Below, piece after piece: positions 32,335 through 41,179 of a stretch of DNA of 64,000 nucleotides; the stretch's first letter is position 1, and every line of letters starts with the position of its first letter. A program made the position numbers and the translations under genes. Location: NCBI GenBank assembly GCA_036496285.1, contig DASXLI010000023.1, positions 1 through 64,000 of the forward strand, written 5' to 3'. Below the pieces are notes generated by a model, which was not told the origin of the DNA, searched no databases, and saw only the letters and a list, made by a program, of their open reading frames with translations. Origin of the DNA: DP-19 sp036496285. Its GTDB lineage: Bacteria; Desulfobacterota; Binatia; UTPRO1.

Positions 32335-34728
32335 CTACGGGCAGATTGTCAGACCCGTATCGGCGGCCGACTCGGGCTGGATGAGCGCGCCCGGACCCGG
32401 GAGTCCGGCGGTTGCGTCGACCGAGCCGTTGTTCGTCTGTGCGATGCAGAACACCGATGCGGAAACCGGATTGACCGGATCGGATATACCGGTGCGGATC
32501 AGGCCGGCGGCGGTCGTGCCGGAGTTGACGAAGCAGTTCTTGCCTTGGATGTTGCAGGTCTCGGCAGGATGGCAAGAGGTACACGCCGGTGCCTGGCAAT
32601 CGGCGTCGGCGTTGCAGGTTCTGAACGCGCTCACCGAGCAGTGACCTTCCAGCGTCGCGGTGCAGGCGCCTTCATTTGGTTTCAGAATCAACGGCGCGCC
32701 CGTATCCGGCCGGCAGTCACCCTGATGACAGAAGCCGCCTGGGCACTCCGAATCCGCGTCGCAGGAGGTCGTGTCGTTCCCCCCACCGACGCATGCCGCG
32801 TCGCAACCGTTCGGCCGCTGATGGACGGCGCCGCCGTTCGGACAGTAACACTGGAAGGTGCACGCGCCACCGGGGCACTGCGAGTTGACGGTGCACGTCG
32901 CACCGTTGTTCGTGCCTCCATCGCAGGTCTTGCCGCTGAAGGCTGGGTTGTCGCATTGCACGCTCGGCTGCGAGCTAACAGTCTGGGTCGTCGCCGGGTT
33001 GAAGAGGATATCCAGGCCGATGCCCGTCAGGTTGTCGGTGGCCGGCGGCGGACAATCGATGCTCGGGTTTCCGAACAGCGCCGTGCCCCCGCCGTTCGGG
33101 GGATCCGCACGGCAAGCCTTGTCGGCGTTCGCGCCGAAGTTGCAGACCAGCGAGTGATTGCAGGTGTGCGTCGGCGGCGCGTCGGCGCAATCCGCGTCGA
33201 CAGCGCACGGATGACGGACCCCGGTGACGCCGTTGCAGAAGCCGCCGCAGACCGGACACGGACCGCTGGCGCCGACCTCCGCCGTCAGGTGGGTTTGCGA
33301 GCGCTGCCGGATCCGGACGGCCGCCGCGCCGGTACCCATGTTCTTCGTGCCGACGGCGTTCTCGCTGAAGGTGTTGAGGACGCAGACGGAGATGCCGCCC
33401 GCGGAGAGCGGCAGGGGCGGACCGTGGAAGGTCTTCACGCAGAAATTGCCGGCGCCGGGGCAGTCGGCATTCGTCAAGCAGGACGTCTGCACGTTGAGGT
33501 TGCAATGCGGACCGACGTCCGTACGATCCGTACGGCACGTGCCCTCGGCGAGAAATGCGCATTGCGCGTCCGTCGTGCAGAAATCGTGCGCCCCGCCGCT
33601 GCAGCTCGCGCCGACCGTGCAGGTGTCGTCGCCGCAGGTGTCGGTGGCGTTGCAGTCGTAGAGGTTCACGACGTAGCCGCCACCCTCGACGGTGCCGGAG
33701 TCATGGCTGCTGCCGTCCCAGCCGTTGTCGAGGTCGGCACCGGCGGAGTGCTCGATCACGCGCTCGCGCGGGATGTTGAGGCACAGACACGCGAAGCTGC
33801 CGCTGGGATCACCGCACAGAGTGGGGCAGGCCGAGTCGTCGGAGCCGTCGCACTCCTCGTTGAGCTGATTCTTCGTACCGTCGCCGCAGATGGCGGGGGC
33901 CGCGTACTCGAAATCGATCAGGTCGCTCGCGTCGACGGCGGAGTTGTCGGCCGCGAGCGTGTGCGTCGAGACGACGCAGGCGGCGGCGGCCGCCGCGGTC
34001 GTCGCGTTGGGATTGCACACGTCGAGCTGCACGATCTGCGAGTCCTGGCACTTGGTGCTGATATCGGCCGTGGCCTTGCTCTGCGCCTTCGTGATCGACG
34101 CCATCGTCTTCGAATCGGACGTCGCGCAGGCCGACCCCAAGATGCCCGTGATGCTTCCCTTGTTGATCGAGTTGCGGCACTTCTGGACGGCCTTCAGGAC
34201 CGCGGCCGTGACCTTGCCGCCATCCTTGTCGATCGCCTTCTGGCACTTCTGGACGTCGCTGTTGGCATTGGCGGTTGTGGTGCCCCACTCGATGTCGATC
34301 AGGGAGTCGACGGCGTCCTCGTGGCTCGTGTCTATGCAATTGTTGAGATCGGTGGACGTGAAGTTCCCCGGGCCGCCTTGCGAGCATTTGCCGGGGAAGC
34401 CGAGTCCGGACGGCGGGGTGTTCGAGAGGCCCGCGGGCGGGAACGGCGGGCCGCACTTCTTGTTGAGGCCGTCGTTCAGCTTGGTCGTGAGACCGGCGAT
34501 CGTCGCCGTGAGATCCGCCGGAGCGCAATCACCCGGCGACTTCATGTTCTTCTCGTTGCACTTCTGGATCGCCTTCAATTTCTTGCCGACGAACTTGGCG
34601 GCATTCTTGGCGATCGCTTCTTGACACGGCTCGGCGGTCGACGAGAGCTGCGCATGCACGGTCTGCGCAACCATCGCTCCGAGCGCGATCGCCATGATCG
34701 AGCTCGAAATCACTAGACGGCGTTTCAT
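32335..34728 (-). CDS. Cys-rich exported family, member 5 (797 aa)
   Basis: AGGAGGG precedes the ATG at 34728. The Sec signal ends near VAQTVHA. The helical Cys N-module (about 28-275) has units opening PCQEAIAKNAAKFVGKKLK and QKCQKAIDKDGGKVTAAVLK. In place of a Thr/Pro linker there is a Myxococcus-type Cys repeat (AICGDGTKNQLNEECDGSDD, about 276-300). The C-module has LDNGWDGSSHDSGTV, GPPLPLSAGGISVCVLNTF, FQCYCPNG, FCIAQTNNGSVD and TAGLPGPGALIQP, so it is the most divergent together with the second module of member 8. It also holds a CTSCH, formally a haem-c motif, discussed among the rejected items. Confidence 0.75.
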   Translation of the reverse strand: MKRRLVISSSIMAIALGAMVAQTVHAQLSSTAEPCQEAIAKNAAKFVGKKLKAIQKCNEKNMKSPGDCAPADLTATIAGLTTKLNDGLNKKCGPPFPPAGLSNTPPSGLGFPGKCSQGGPGNFTSTDLNNCIDTSHEDAVDSLIDIEWGTTTANANSDVQKCQKAIDKDGGKVTAAVLKAVQKCRNSINKGSITGILGSACATSDSKTMASITKAQSKATADISTKCQDSQIVQLDVCNPNATTAAAAAACVVSTHTLAADNSAVDASDLIDFEYAAPAICGDGTKNQLNEECDGSDDSACPTLCGDPSGSFACLCLNIPRERVIEHSAGADLDNGWDGSSHDSGTVEGGGYVVNLYDCNATDTCGDDTCTVGASCSGGAHDFCTTDAQCAFLAEGTCRTDRTDVGPHCNLNVQTSCLTNADCPGAGNFCVKTFHGPPLPLSAGGISVCVLNTFSENAVGTKNMGTGAAAVRIRQRSQTHLTAEVGASGPCPVCGGFCNGVTGVRHPCAVDADCADAPPTHTCNHSLVCNFGANADKACRADPPNGGGTALFGNPSIDCPPPATDNLTGIGLDILFNPATTQTVSSQPSVQCDNPAFSGKTCDGGTNNGATCTVNSQCPGGACTFQCYCPNGGAVHQRPNGCDAACVGGGNDTTSCDADSECPGGFCHQGDCRPDTGAPLILKPNEGACTATLEGHCSVSAFRTCNADADCQAPACTSCHPAETCNIQGKNCFVNSGTTAAGLIRTGISDPVNPVSASVFCIAQTNNGSVDATAGLPGPGALIQPESAADTGLTICP

Positions 34729-34812
34729 GGTCACCCTCCTTCGTTTACTCAAATGGTGGCTGATGGCGGACGGGAAAAACTGGATCACGGCACCCGGACG
34801 CTTGTAGGCACA

Positions 34813-34841
34813 GGCTATTGCTCTGCAGGTGAGACAGTCAA
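34813..34841 (-). promoter_or_regulatory. Promoter of Cys-rich gene 5
   Basis: On the minus strand TTGACT, 18 bases and TAGCCT, about 85 bases upstream of the ATG. It has the same spacing as the promoters of genes 1, 3 and 4. Confidence 0.55.
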
Positions 34842-34939
34842 GGAAAAAGTCGTGTGACGCAGGGCGCAAGAAGGGGAGTTATGTAGCAAGTAGCACAGGG
34901 GGTTGCGCCGCTCCGGCGCACGCGAACGGCCCCGGAAAC

Positions 34940-34969
34940 GGGGAGGGACGCCGGGCGGCGTCCCTCCCC
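34940..34969 (-). terminator. Hairpin after Cys-rich gene 6
   Basis: A 13-bp perfect stem (GGGGAGGGACGCC / GGCGTCCCTCCCC) with a 4-base loop lies 8 bases past the stop at 34978. Confidence 0.65.
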
Positions 34970-34977
34970 TGAAGCCG

Positions 34978-37900
34978 CTACGGAGTCGGCGCGATCCCGA
35001 CCGCGTGGCCGCCGAGCTCGAGGCGTCCGAGACCAGGGAGTCCGGCCGCCGAGTTGACCGACGACGAGCTCGTCGGACCGACGCAGAAGAGCGCCGCCAG
35101 TGTCGGGTCGGACTGGTCGTTCACTGGAGGGTCTTGAACGCCGGTAGCGGTCAGCGTTTCGCCGACGACGCCGTTGTCGAAGCAGTCGCGGAAGCGCATC
35201 ACGGAGCAGGTATCGCCGGCGAACGGGCAGTCGCTGTTGCCCGTGCAGGTCCGGAATGTCTCGACGGGGCCGCAGAAGCTCTCGAGCGGGCCGGAGGAGC
35301 AGATGCGGTCGTTCGGGCTCGGCGTCCCGGGATCGGCCACGCAGTCGCCTGAAGCGCCGTCGCATTGATTGCCCGCTGTCTGAGCACCTGGCGCGCTGCA
35401 CGCGCCACCCGGGCACTCACTCGCCGCTGTGCACGCGTTGCCGACGTTGGTACCGCCGATGCAGCGCTTGACGCCGCAGGGATGTCCCGCTGGGCAATCG
35501 GCGTTGGTCGCACAGACCTCGGCGGCCGTGTCGGCGCAGGTATCACACTGGCAACGTTGCGTCGTCCACCCAGGCCCACGACAAAGCGGATTCGCCGTCG
35601 AGGTCGTCCGGACCTTGGTGCCCGTCGTGTTGCTCAAGTCGATCGGCAGGGTTGCGATCAGGGCCCCGCTCAGCGGCGGGCAATCGAGGCTTGTGCTGCC
35701 GAAGGAAAGGTTCGGAGACTTGCCGTTCACGTCGCACGCCTTGCCAGTGCGGGCGCCGCCCGAGCAGGTGCCCTGGCGGGCGCCGTCGTTGGTGGTGGTG
35801 TCGCCGTTGCACTGCGGGCACGGGTTCGAGAGCGTGATGCCGTTGTAGACGCGCGAGGTGAGCTTGGCGTTGGTCGCCGACGCCCCCGTCTCGACGTCGG
35901 CCGTACCGGTGATGCTGCCGTTGATCTGGTTGCCGACGCAGGTCGACACGCCGCCCGCCGCGAGCGGTAGGTAGGTGCCGAACTGGAACTCGCAGGTGCC
36001 GGCCGCGGGACAGGTACCACTGGGGCAGGCCGACGCCACCGTGCAGGCGTTGCCGTCGTTCGTGCCGCCGACGCACTGCTGGAAGCACGGTGTGTTGTTG
36101 GCGCAGACGACCGACGTGTTGTTGCTGCAGCGATGGTCCTCGACCTCCTTGCTCGCGCCGGGCGGGCTTGGATAGACGGCCGCGTTCAGGTTCTCGACCG
36201 GGCCGAGCAGCGAGCAGACGCCGCAGGGACGGGTGGTCGCGCCAGCGGCGCATGACGCCACGCCGACCGTGACCGTGCCGTCGCTGATGACGGTGGAATC
36301 GTGGCCGTTGCCGGTCCAGCCGGTGTCGAGGACGCCGTTCGTCGAGGTGCCGGTGAACTTGACGAACGCGGGGCAGGCGCACGTGCAGTTGTTGCACGTG
36401 AAGTCGGTGCCGGTGTTCGAGTGCGCGGCGCACGTGCCGCTGGCGCCGGCGCTCAAGTCGCAGTCCTCGCCCGCGTCGACGACGCCGTTGCCGCAGAGCG
36501 AGACGGGCGTCGAGGTGGCGGTCGGCGTCGGCGACGCCGTGCGCGTCGGCGTGGCCGTGCCGGTTGCCGTCACGGTCGGCGTGGTCGTCTTCGTGGCGGT
36601 GGCGGTCACGGTCGGGGTGGCGGTGAGCGGTGCCGTTGCGGTGAGGGTTGGCGTCGCAGTGACGGTCGGCGTTGCCGTGCGTGTCGCGGTCGCGGTGATC
36701 GTCGCGGTCGCCGTGACCGTCGGTGTTGCGGTGAGTGTGGCCGTCGTGGTGACTGTCACGGTCGCGGTAACGGTTGGGGTGGCGGTGACGGTGGCCGGCG
36801 GCGTCAGTGTCGCCGTGGGCGTTTGAGCCGGCGTGAAGGTGACCGTCGGCGTTGCCGTGAGCGTCGCCGTTCCGGTGGGGTTCACGGTGGCGGTCGGGGT
36901 GACCGTTTCGGTCGCCGTGACCGTGGCCGTGGGCGTCTCCGTCGGGCCGACGGTCGGCGTTGCGGTCGGGGTCTCGGTGGCGCCCGGCGGCGGCGTCGCC
37001 GTCTCGGTCGCCGTAGCGACCGGCGTAAGCGTCTCGGTGGCGACCGGCGTTGGGGTCTCGGTCTCGACGGGCGTGGACGTCTCCGTCGCGCCGGGGCCCG
37101 GCGTCTCCGTCTCGGTCGGCGTCGGCGTCTCCGTCTCCGTCTCGGTCGGTGTCACCGTCTCCGTGGGCGTTGGGGTCTCGCCCTCCGGCGTCGCCGTCTC
37201 GGTCGGGGTCGCGGTGGCCGTTTCCTCGGGCGTGGCCGTTGCGGTCGTCGTCGGTGTCGGCGTCGGGCCGCCGGCGAACGGATACGTCACCGCCTGCAGC
37301 GCGCCGATGCCCGCGTCGTGCGTGCCGAGGATGCACGCTTGCAGATCGTCGAGCGTGAACGGGCTCGCTGCCGGGCAGAGGCCGGGGAAGCCGAGATCCT
37401 CGAGCGTGATGCCGGTGCAGGCGCGTCGGAGCTGATCGTTCAGGCGGGTGACGGCTTGCGAGATCTGCCTGTCGGTCCTCGCGTCACCCGTGCCCGGAGG
37501 CACCGCGGCGCGGCAGTTGACGCTCAATGGAATGCGACCCTTCACCTGCAGCTCGAGGCAGCGGTCGCGCGCACGCAGCACGCGGGCCACGTAGCTCTGG
37601 GCCTCGGCGCCGATCTCGCTCTGGCAGCGCGCCGCGCCGTCGGAGAGCGCGTGCACGTTGGGGTACTCGGTCGCGACGTCCTGATCCACCATCGATTCCG
37701 ACGAGTCGGTGATGCACGTGACGAGGTTGTCGACGGAGAACGTGCCGCCATCCGGATCGCTGCACGCGCCCGGGAAGCCGAGGTTCTCGAGCGTGATGCT
37801 CTTGCACTTGTTGACGAGCTGACGCGAGAGCCGCGACGTGGCGCGCTCGATCGCCTGGTCGCGCTTCGCCGTGTTGCACGCGCCTCCCTGCGCGATGTCG

Positions 37901-38076
37901 TTCTCGCAGCGCAGGATCGCCTCGTGCTTCTGCTCCGCAAAGCGCGCGCTCTCCTCGCCGATGGACTCCTGGCAATTGGTCTCGCCGCTGCTCAACGCTT
38001 GCGCGGCGCGTGGTGCGACGATCGGGAGCAACAGCATCGCAAGCGCGGCGAAGGTGAACGAGTAGAAGCGGCGCAT
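34978..38076 (-). CDS. Cys-rich exported family, member 6 with ~255-residue Thr/Pro linker (1032 aa)
   Basis: A Sec signal (FAALAMLLLPIVAPRAAQA) is followed by the helical N-module (about 33-260; NCQESIGEESARFAEQKHEA and LENLGFPGACSDPDGG occur with a second copy LEDLGFPGLCPAASP). The linker (about 270-525) is almost only Thr, Pro, Ala, Glu and Val. Next come a Myxococcus-type Cys repeat (LCGNGVVDAGEDCDLSAG, about 528-546) and the Cys-rich module with LDTGWTGNGHDSTVIS, FGTYLPLAAGGVSTCVGN, PCPQCNGDTTTNDG, CQCDTC, FCVGPTSSSSVN and AAGLPGLGRLEL. The linker would hold the module well away from the cell surface and is a natural O-glycosylation target. Confidence 0.78.
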   Translation of the reverse strand: MRRFYSFTFAALAMLLLPIVAPRAAQALSSGETNCQESIGEESARFAEQKHEAILRCENDIAQGGACNTAKRDQAIERATSRLSRQLVNKCKSITLENLGFPGACSDPDGGTFSVDNLVTCITDSSESMVDQDVATEYPNVHALSDGAARCQSEIGAEAQSYVARVLRARDRCLELQVKGRIPLSVNCRAAVPPGTGDARTDRQISQAVTRLNDQLRRACTGITLEDLGFPGLCPAASPFTLDDLQACILGTHDAGIGALQAVTYPFAGGPTPTPTTTATATPEETATATPTETATPEGETPTPTETVTPTETETETPTPTETETPGPGATETSTPVETETPTPVATETLTPVATATETATPPPGATETPTATPTVGPTETPTATVTATETVTPTATVNPTGTATLTATPTVTFTPAQTPTATLTPPATVTATPTVTATVTVTTTATLTATPTVTATATITATATRTATPTVTATPTLTATAPLTATPTVTATATKTTTPTVTATGTATPTRTASPTPTATSTPVSLCGNGVVDAGEDCDLSAGASGTCAAHSNTGTDFTCNNCTCACPAFVKFTGTSTNGVLDTGWTGNGHDSTVISDGTVTVGVASCAAGATTRPCGVCSLLGPVENLNAAVYPSPPGASKEVEDHRCSNNTSVVCANNTPCFQQCVGGTNDGNACTVASACPSGTCPAAGTCEFQFGTYLPLAAGGVSTCVGNQINGSITGTADVETGASATNAKLTSRVYNGITLSNPCPQCNGDTTTNDGARQGTCSGGARTGKACDVNGKSPNLSFGSTSLDCPPLSGALIATLPIDLSNTTGTKVRTTSTANPLCRGPGWTTQRCQCDTCADTAAEVCATNADCPAGHPCGVKRCIGGTNVGNACTAASECPGGACSAPGAQTAGNQCDGASGDCVADPGTPSPNDRICSSGPLESFCGPVETFRTCTGNSDCPFAGDTCSVMRFRDCFDNGVVGETLTATGVQDPPVNDQSDPTLAALFCVGPTSSSSVNSAAGLPGLGRLELGGHAVGIAPTP
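36500..37270. repeat. Low-complexity coding repeat (Thr/Pro linker DNA)
   Basis: About 770 bases of degenerate GTCGGCGTC/GTCACGGTC-like 6- to 12-base repeats encode the linker of Cys-rich gene 6. The repeat phase keeps the frame. The stretch creates many long spurious open frames on the other strand and is likely prone to slippage. Confidence 0.8.
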
Positions 38077-38120
38077 GGGGGACCTCCGTGGGAAACGTGG
38101 CCAGGGAATCCGGCTGGGCG

Positions 38121-38149
38121 AAGCTACAAACGCGCACTCTATTGGTCAA
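38121..38149 (-). promoter_or_regulatory. Promoter of Cys-rich gene 6
   Basis: On the minus strand TTGACC, 17 bases and TAGCTT, preceded by TTTG. It lies about 45 bases upstream of the ATG. Confidence 0.55.
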
Positions 38150-38225
38150 ACGCCGGGACGTGTTGCGTGCGGGCTCGTCACGCGGGTGCCATGGGGGATG
38201 CGCCAGCGGCCGACGCAGCGCGCCG

Positions 38226-38262
38226 AAAAAAAAAGCCCCCGGGCCGTGCGGGCCCGGGGGCT
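38226..38262 (-). terminator. Intrinsic terminator after Cys-rich gene 7
   Basis: A 12-bp perfect stem (AGCCCCCGGGCC / GGCCCGGGGGCT) is followed on the minus strand by nine T, 38 bases past the stop at 38300. Confidence 0.9.
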
Positions 38263-38299
38263 TCTCTCGGCCGGAAGGCCGAGGGCTAGGTGGGGCTAG

Positions 38300-40783
38300 T
38301 TATTGGAACGTGGCCGTGTAGGGCAGCGACACGCGGCCGAGGCCCGGCAGGCCGGACACGTTGTTGATGGAGCTGCTGGACGTCGGAGGCACGCAGAAGA
38401 GCGCCCCGACCGTTCCGGTGCCGACGCCGCCGCATGACGGATACGGCACGCCCGAAACCGTCACGCTGCCGCCGATTGCGCCGTTGTCGAGGAAGCAATC
38501 ACGGAACTTCTCGAAGGCGCAGGTGTCTCCTGGCGCCGGGCAATCGGCGTCGGTGCCGCAGCCGCGGAACCGCTGGAGGTTGCAGAACTTCTCCAGCGGG
38601 CCGGCGGCGCACACCCCCTCGTTGCCGGTGACGCACGAGCCACCCGGACACTGCTCGTCGCAGCTGCCGCCCGGGCACTCGGAGGCGACGGTGCAGAGGG
38701 CGCCATCGTTTGCACCGCCGACGCAGCCGAACGCGCCCGTGCAGTTCAGGAAGGCGTTGCAGCCGCCGACGCAGGTGCTGGTCGGCGAGCAGATCAGATC
38801 GTCGCACTGGTTCGGCGCCGTCTGGGTGCCGGGGATGACGCAGCCACCGCCGGGGCACTCGCTGGCGGCGACGCATGCTGCTCCGACGTTCGTGCCGCCG
38901 ACGCAGCGCCGTCCGCCGCAGATCGTGGCGCCGACCAGGACGCAATCGGCGTTCGTGGCGCACGGAGATGCCGCGGCGTTGTTGCAGGTATCGCAGAAGC
39001 ACCTGTCGCTCGTCGTTCCCGGAGCGCGGCAGTTCGGGTTCGCCGCGCTGAGCGTACGAGTCTGGACACCCGTCGTGTAGTCGAGCGGGATCGGCAGGTT
39101 GCCGACGTTGGCGCCACCGAGCGGCGGGCAGTCGAAGCTGACGTCGCCGAACTCGTCGCTGTGGCCCATGACGATGCAGTTTTCACCGCCGTGCGGACCG
39201 CTGTCGCACACTCCTGGGTGTCCGAGCTCCTCGATGCAGTTCGGACACGGATGATCGAGCGTCGGACCGATGAAGACGCGCGAGAGCAAGTTGATGTTGC
39301 TCTCCGTCGTGCCGCCTTCCACATCCACCGTGCCGGTGATCGGCGTCGTCATCTGGTTGCTGACGCAGACCGAGACGCCGCCGGCGGAGAGTGGGAGGGG
39401 CCCACCGAAGAAGAAGCTGCAGGTGCCGCCGGGGCCGGCCGCGCAAGAGCCGATCGGGCACTGGCTGTTCACGGTGCATGCGGCGCCGGAGTTGGTGCCG
39501 CCGGAGCAGTGCAGGCCCGTGCAATCGGGATCGCTGGTGCAGGCAAAGCGCGTGTCGAGGACGCAGCGGTGCGTGTTGAGCGACGCTCCGCCGGCGTTCG
39601 GCAGCGGACCGGAGGTGTTGCAGACGCCGCAGGTCGACGCGTCGGGGTTGCTGCACGCGCTGATGGCGAGGGTCAGGCGGTTGTTCGACGGCGCGTGGCC
39701 GTCGTGCGACTGGCCGGTCCAGCCGGTGTCGAGGTCGACGCCGGGGCCGTTCGCGTCGGTCCGCACGAGGGTCGGGCAGACGATGCCGGGGGTGGCCGTC
39801 GGGCACGGCGTCGCTGTGTTCTGCGGCGTCGAGTCGCACGGCGGCGGGTTCGGGTTCGTAACGCACTCTGCAGGGTACGTGCGCTGCGACGGAATCGACA
39901 GCGGATCGAGGCAGTCGGCCTTGAACTCGTTCACGCAGTCGACGCAGTCAACCAGATTCTGCAGCGAGTTGACCGCGCCCTTGCAGGAGAACCCGCCCGG
40001 GATCGTGACGTTCGGGCAGGTCGTCGCGAAGCCGATCGCGCCGACCGTCTGGTCGTCGCCGTTGCCGCAGATCTTGTCGGCGCCGCCGCAGGCCTTGCAG
40101 ATGCCCGCGATCTTCTTGGACTCGGCCTTGTTGATGGCGGGTACGGCCTTCAAGGCGTCGGGACACGGGCCGGTGACGGTGCCCTTCAGGACGCCGCCTT
40201 CACACTTGGAGAGCGCCTTGCTCTTCGCGCTGAGGAACTTGGCCGCGTTCTTGCCGATCGCGACCTGACACTTGTTGGCGTCGGAGCCCGGGGTGCTCGG
40301 CACGAGGTCGTCGTAGGAGAGCGAGATCGACTGATCGACCGCGGCATTGCCGACACAGATCAAGCAGTCATTGATGTCGCCGCAGGTCGTGATCGCGTTG
40401 TTGCACGAGCCCTCGAAGCTCGGGCAAGTAGAAGGCCAGCCGATCGAGGCGAGCGAGTCGTTGTCCCCCGCCGTGCTGCAGGTCTTGTCGGCACCGCCGC
40501 ATTTCTTGTTGACGCCGGCGCGCAGCTTGCTGTCGGCCTTCACGATCTTGCCCGCTGCCGTCGGCTCGAGGAGGCAATCCTGCGGTGGGATCTTCCCCTT
40601 GACGATCGCCTCGTGGCACTTCTGCAGCGCCTTTGTTCTCGCCTGGACGTACTTCGACGTGTCCTTGGTGATCTCCTGCTGGCACTTCAGCGGATCGGCG
40701 TGCGCCGGAACTGCGAGCGCCAGCGACGCGACGAGCGCGGCGGCGATTCCCGCAAGACGTGCGAAACGCGACTGTTGGTTCAT
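38300..40783 (-). CDS. Cys-rich exported family, member 7 (827 aa)
   Basis: AAGGAGGAG precedes the ATG. The Sec signal ends LAVPAHA. The N-module (about 32-305) closely follows members 4 and 8: KCQQEITKDTSKYVQARTKA, KCGGADKTCSTAGDNDSLAS, IGKNAAKFLSAKSKALSKC, CKACGGADKIC and DCVDCVNEFKADCLDPLS. A short Pro/Thr/Cys linker (about 311-331) leads to the Cys-rich module with LDTGWTGQSHDGHAPS, FFFGGPLPLSAGGVSVCVSN, CFCDTC, four C-x5-ECPGGxC-type units, FCVPPTSSSSIN and VSGLPGLGRVSLP. No enzyme motif is seen. The N-module repeats may form a helical Cys-bonded rod. Confidence 0.75.
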   Translation of the reverse strand: MNQQSRFARLAGIAAALVASLALAVPAHADPLKCQQEITKDTSKYVQARTKALQKCHEAIVKGKIPPQDCLLEPTAAGKIVKADSKLRAGVNKKCGGADKTCSTAGDNDSLASIGWPSTCPSFEGSCNNAITTCGDINDCLICVGNAAVDQSISLSYDDLVPSTPGSDANKCQVAIGKNAAKFLSAKSKALSKCEGGVLKGTVTGPCPDALKAVPAINKAESKKIAGICKACGGADKICGNGDDQTVGAIGFATTCPNVTIPGGFSCKGAVNSLQNLVDCVDCVNEFKADCLDPLSIPSQRTYPAECVTNPNPPPCDSTPQNTATPCPTATPGIVCPTLVRTDANGPGVDLDTGWTGQSHDGHAPSNNRLTLAISACSNPDASTCGVCNTSGPLPNAGGASLNTHRCVLDTRFACTSDPDCTGLHCSGGTNSGAACTVNSQCPIGSCAAGPGGTCSFFFGGPLPLSAGGVSVCVSNQMTTPITGTVDVEGGTTESNINLLSRVFIGPTLDHPCPNCIEELGHPGVCDSGPHGGENCIVMGHSDEFGDVSFDCPPLGGANVGNLPIPLDYTTGVQTRTLSAANPNCRAPGTTSDRCFCDTCNNAAASPCATNADCVLVGATICGGRRCVGGTNVGAACVAASECPGGGCVIPGTQTAPNQCDDLICSPTSTCVGGCNAFLNCTGAFGCVGGANDGALCTVASECPGGSCDEQCPGGSCVTGNEGVCAAGPLEKFCNLQRFRGCGTDADCPAPGDTCAFEKFRDCFLDNGAIGGSVTVSGVPYPSCGGVGTGTVGALFCVPPTSSSSINNVSGLPGLGRVSLPYTATFQ

Positions 40784-41179
40784 GACTCTCCTCCTTGGTT
40801 CACTGCGTCGGCTTCACCCGCGGGTCGCGCACGGACACGATCGAGCGGGAACGGTTGCCTCCGGGGGCGTCTCGATTCCGGCACATTGGCCCTCGGCGCC
40901 TCCACGTGCCTATGGGAAAAACTCGCGACGGCACACGCAAACGCACTTCTCATGACATCGGCTGCTCGAGAAACGGCACGCAGAGGGCTCGGCGATGAGC
41001 GTAGGCTAGCGTTTCAAACGTTGTCAAGAAAAAAAGCGAGTTTGCGGCTCCGGATGACGTGAGAAGTGTGGGGTCGCAACGGCGCGCGCAACGCGTCGAT
41101 CGACGACGCACCGCGCGACCGCCATGCGCTCCAGGCGGCTTGCAGGTGAGCGCGGATCGGGCCACCCTTCGGTCGCGCG
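40784..41179. other. Divergent intergenic region with a long leader for Cys-rich gene 7
   Basis: About 400 bases separate Cys-rich gene 7 from the TMTC-like gene, without a convincing gene. A TTGACA with TA 18 bases on lies on the minus strand at 41001-41027, giving gene 7 a leader of about 210 bases. No riboswitch is recognised in the leader. Confidence 0.5.
41001..41027 (-). promoter_or_regulatory. Promoter of Cys-rich gene 7
   Basis: On the minus strand TTGACA, 18 bases and TACGCT, within the spacing range of the promoters of genes 1, 3, 4, 5 and 6, but without the TTTGC extended -10. Confidence 0.45.

Noticed and set aside
32155..34716. Long plus-strand frame (853 codons) opposite Cys-rich gene 5 and the antitoxin
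   Set aside because: Arg/Ala/Val-rich shadow; the minus-strand proteins have conserved motifs.
32335..34728. Haem-c site (CTSCH) in Cys-rich gene 5 product
   Set aside because: It is the only CxxCH I noticed in the whole family, lies in a Cys-dense segment where chance matches are likely, and is absent from paralogues (the matching place in gene 8 reads CANCQ). No cytochrome maturation genes are near.
36500..37270. CRISPR-like array
   Set aside because: The repeats are short, degenerate and without unique spacers. They are in frame with a Thr/Pro linker, which explains them fully.
12475..40783. Cys-rich genes as metallothioneins or ferredoxins
   Set aside because: They have signal peptides, widely spaced Cys, Asn/Gly/Thr-rich spacers and no CxxCxxCxxxC cluster, so extracellular disulfides fit better.
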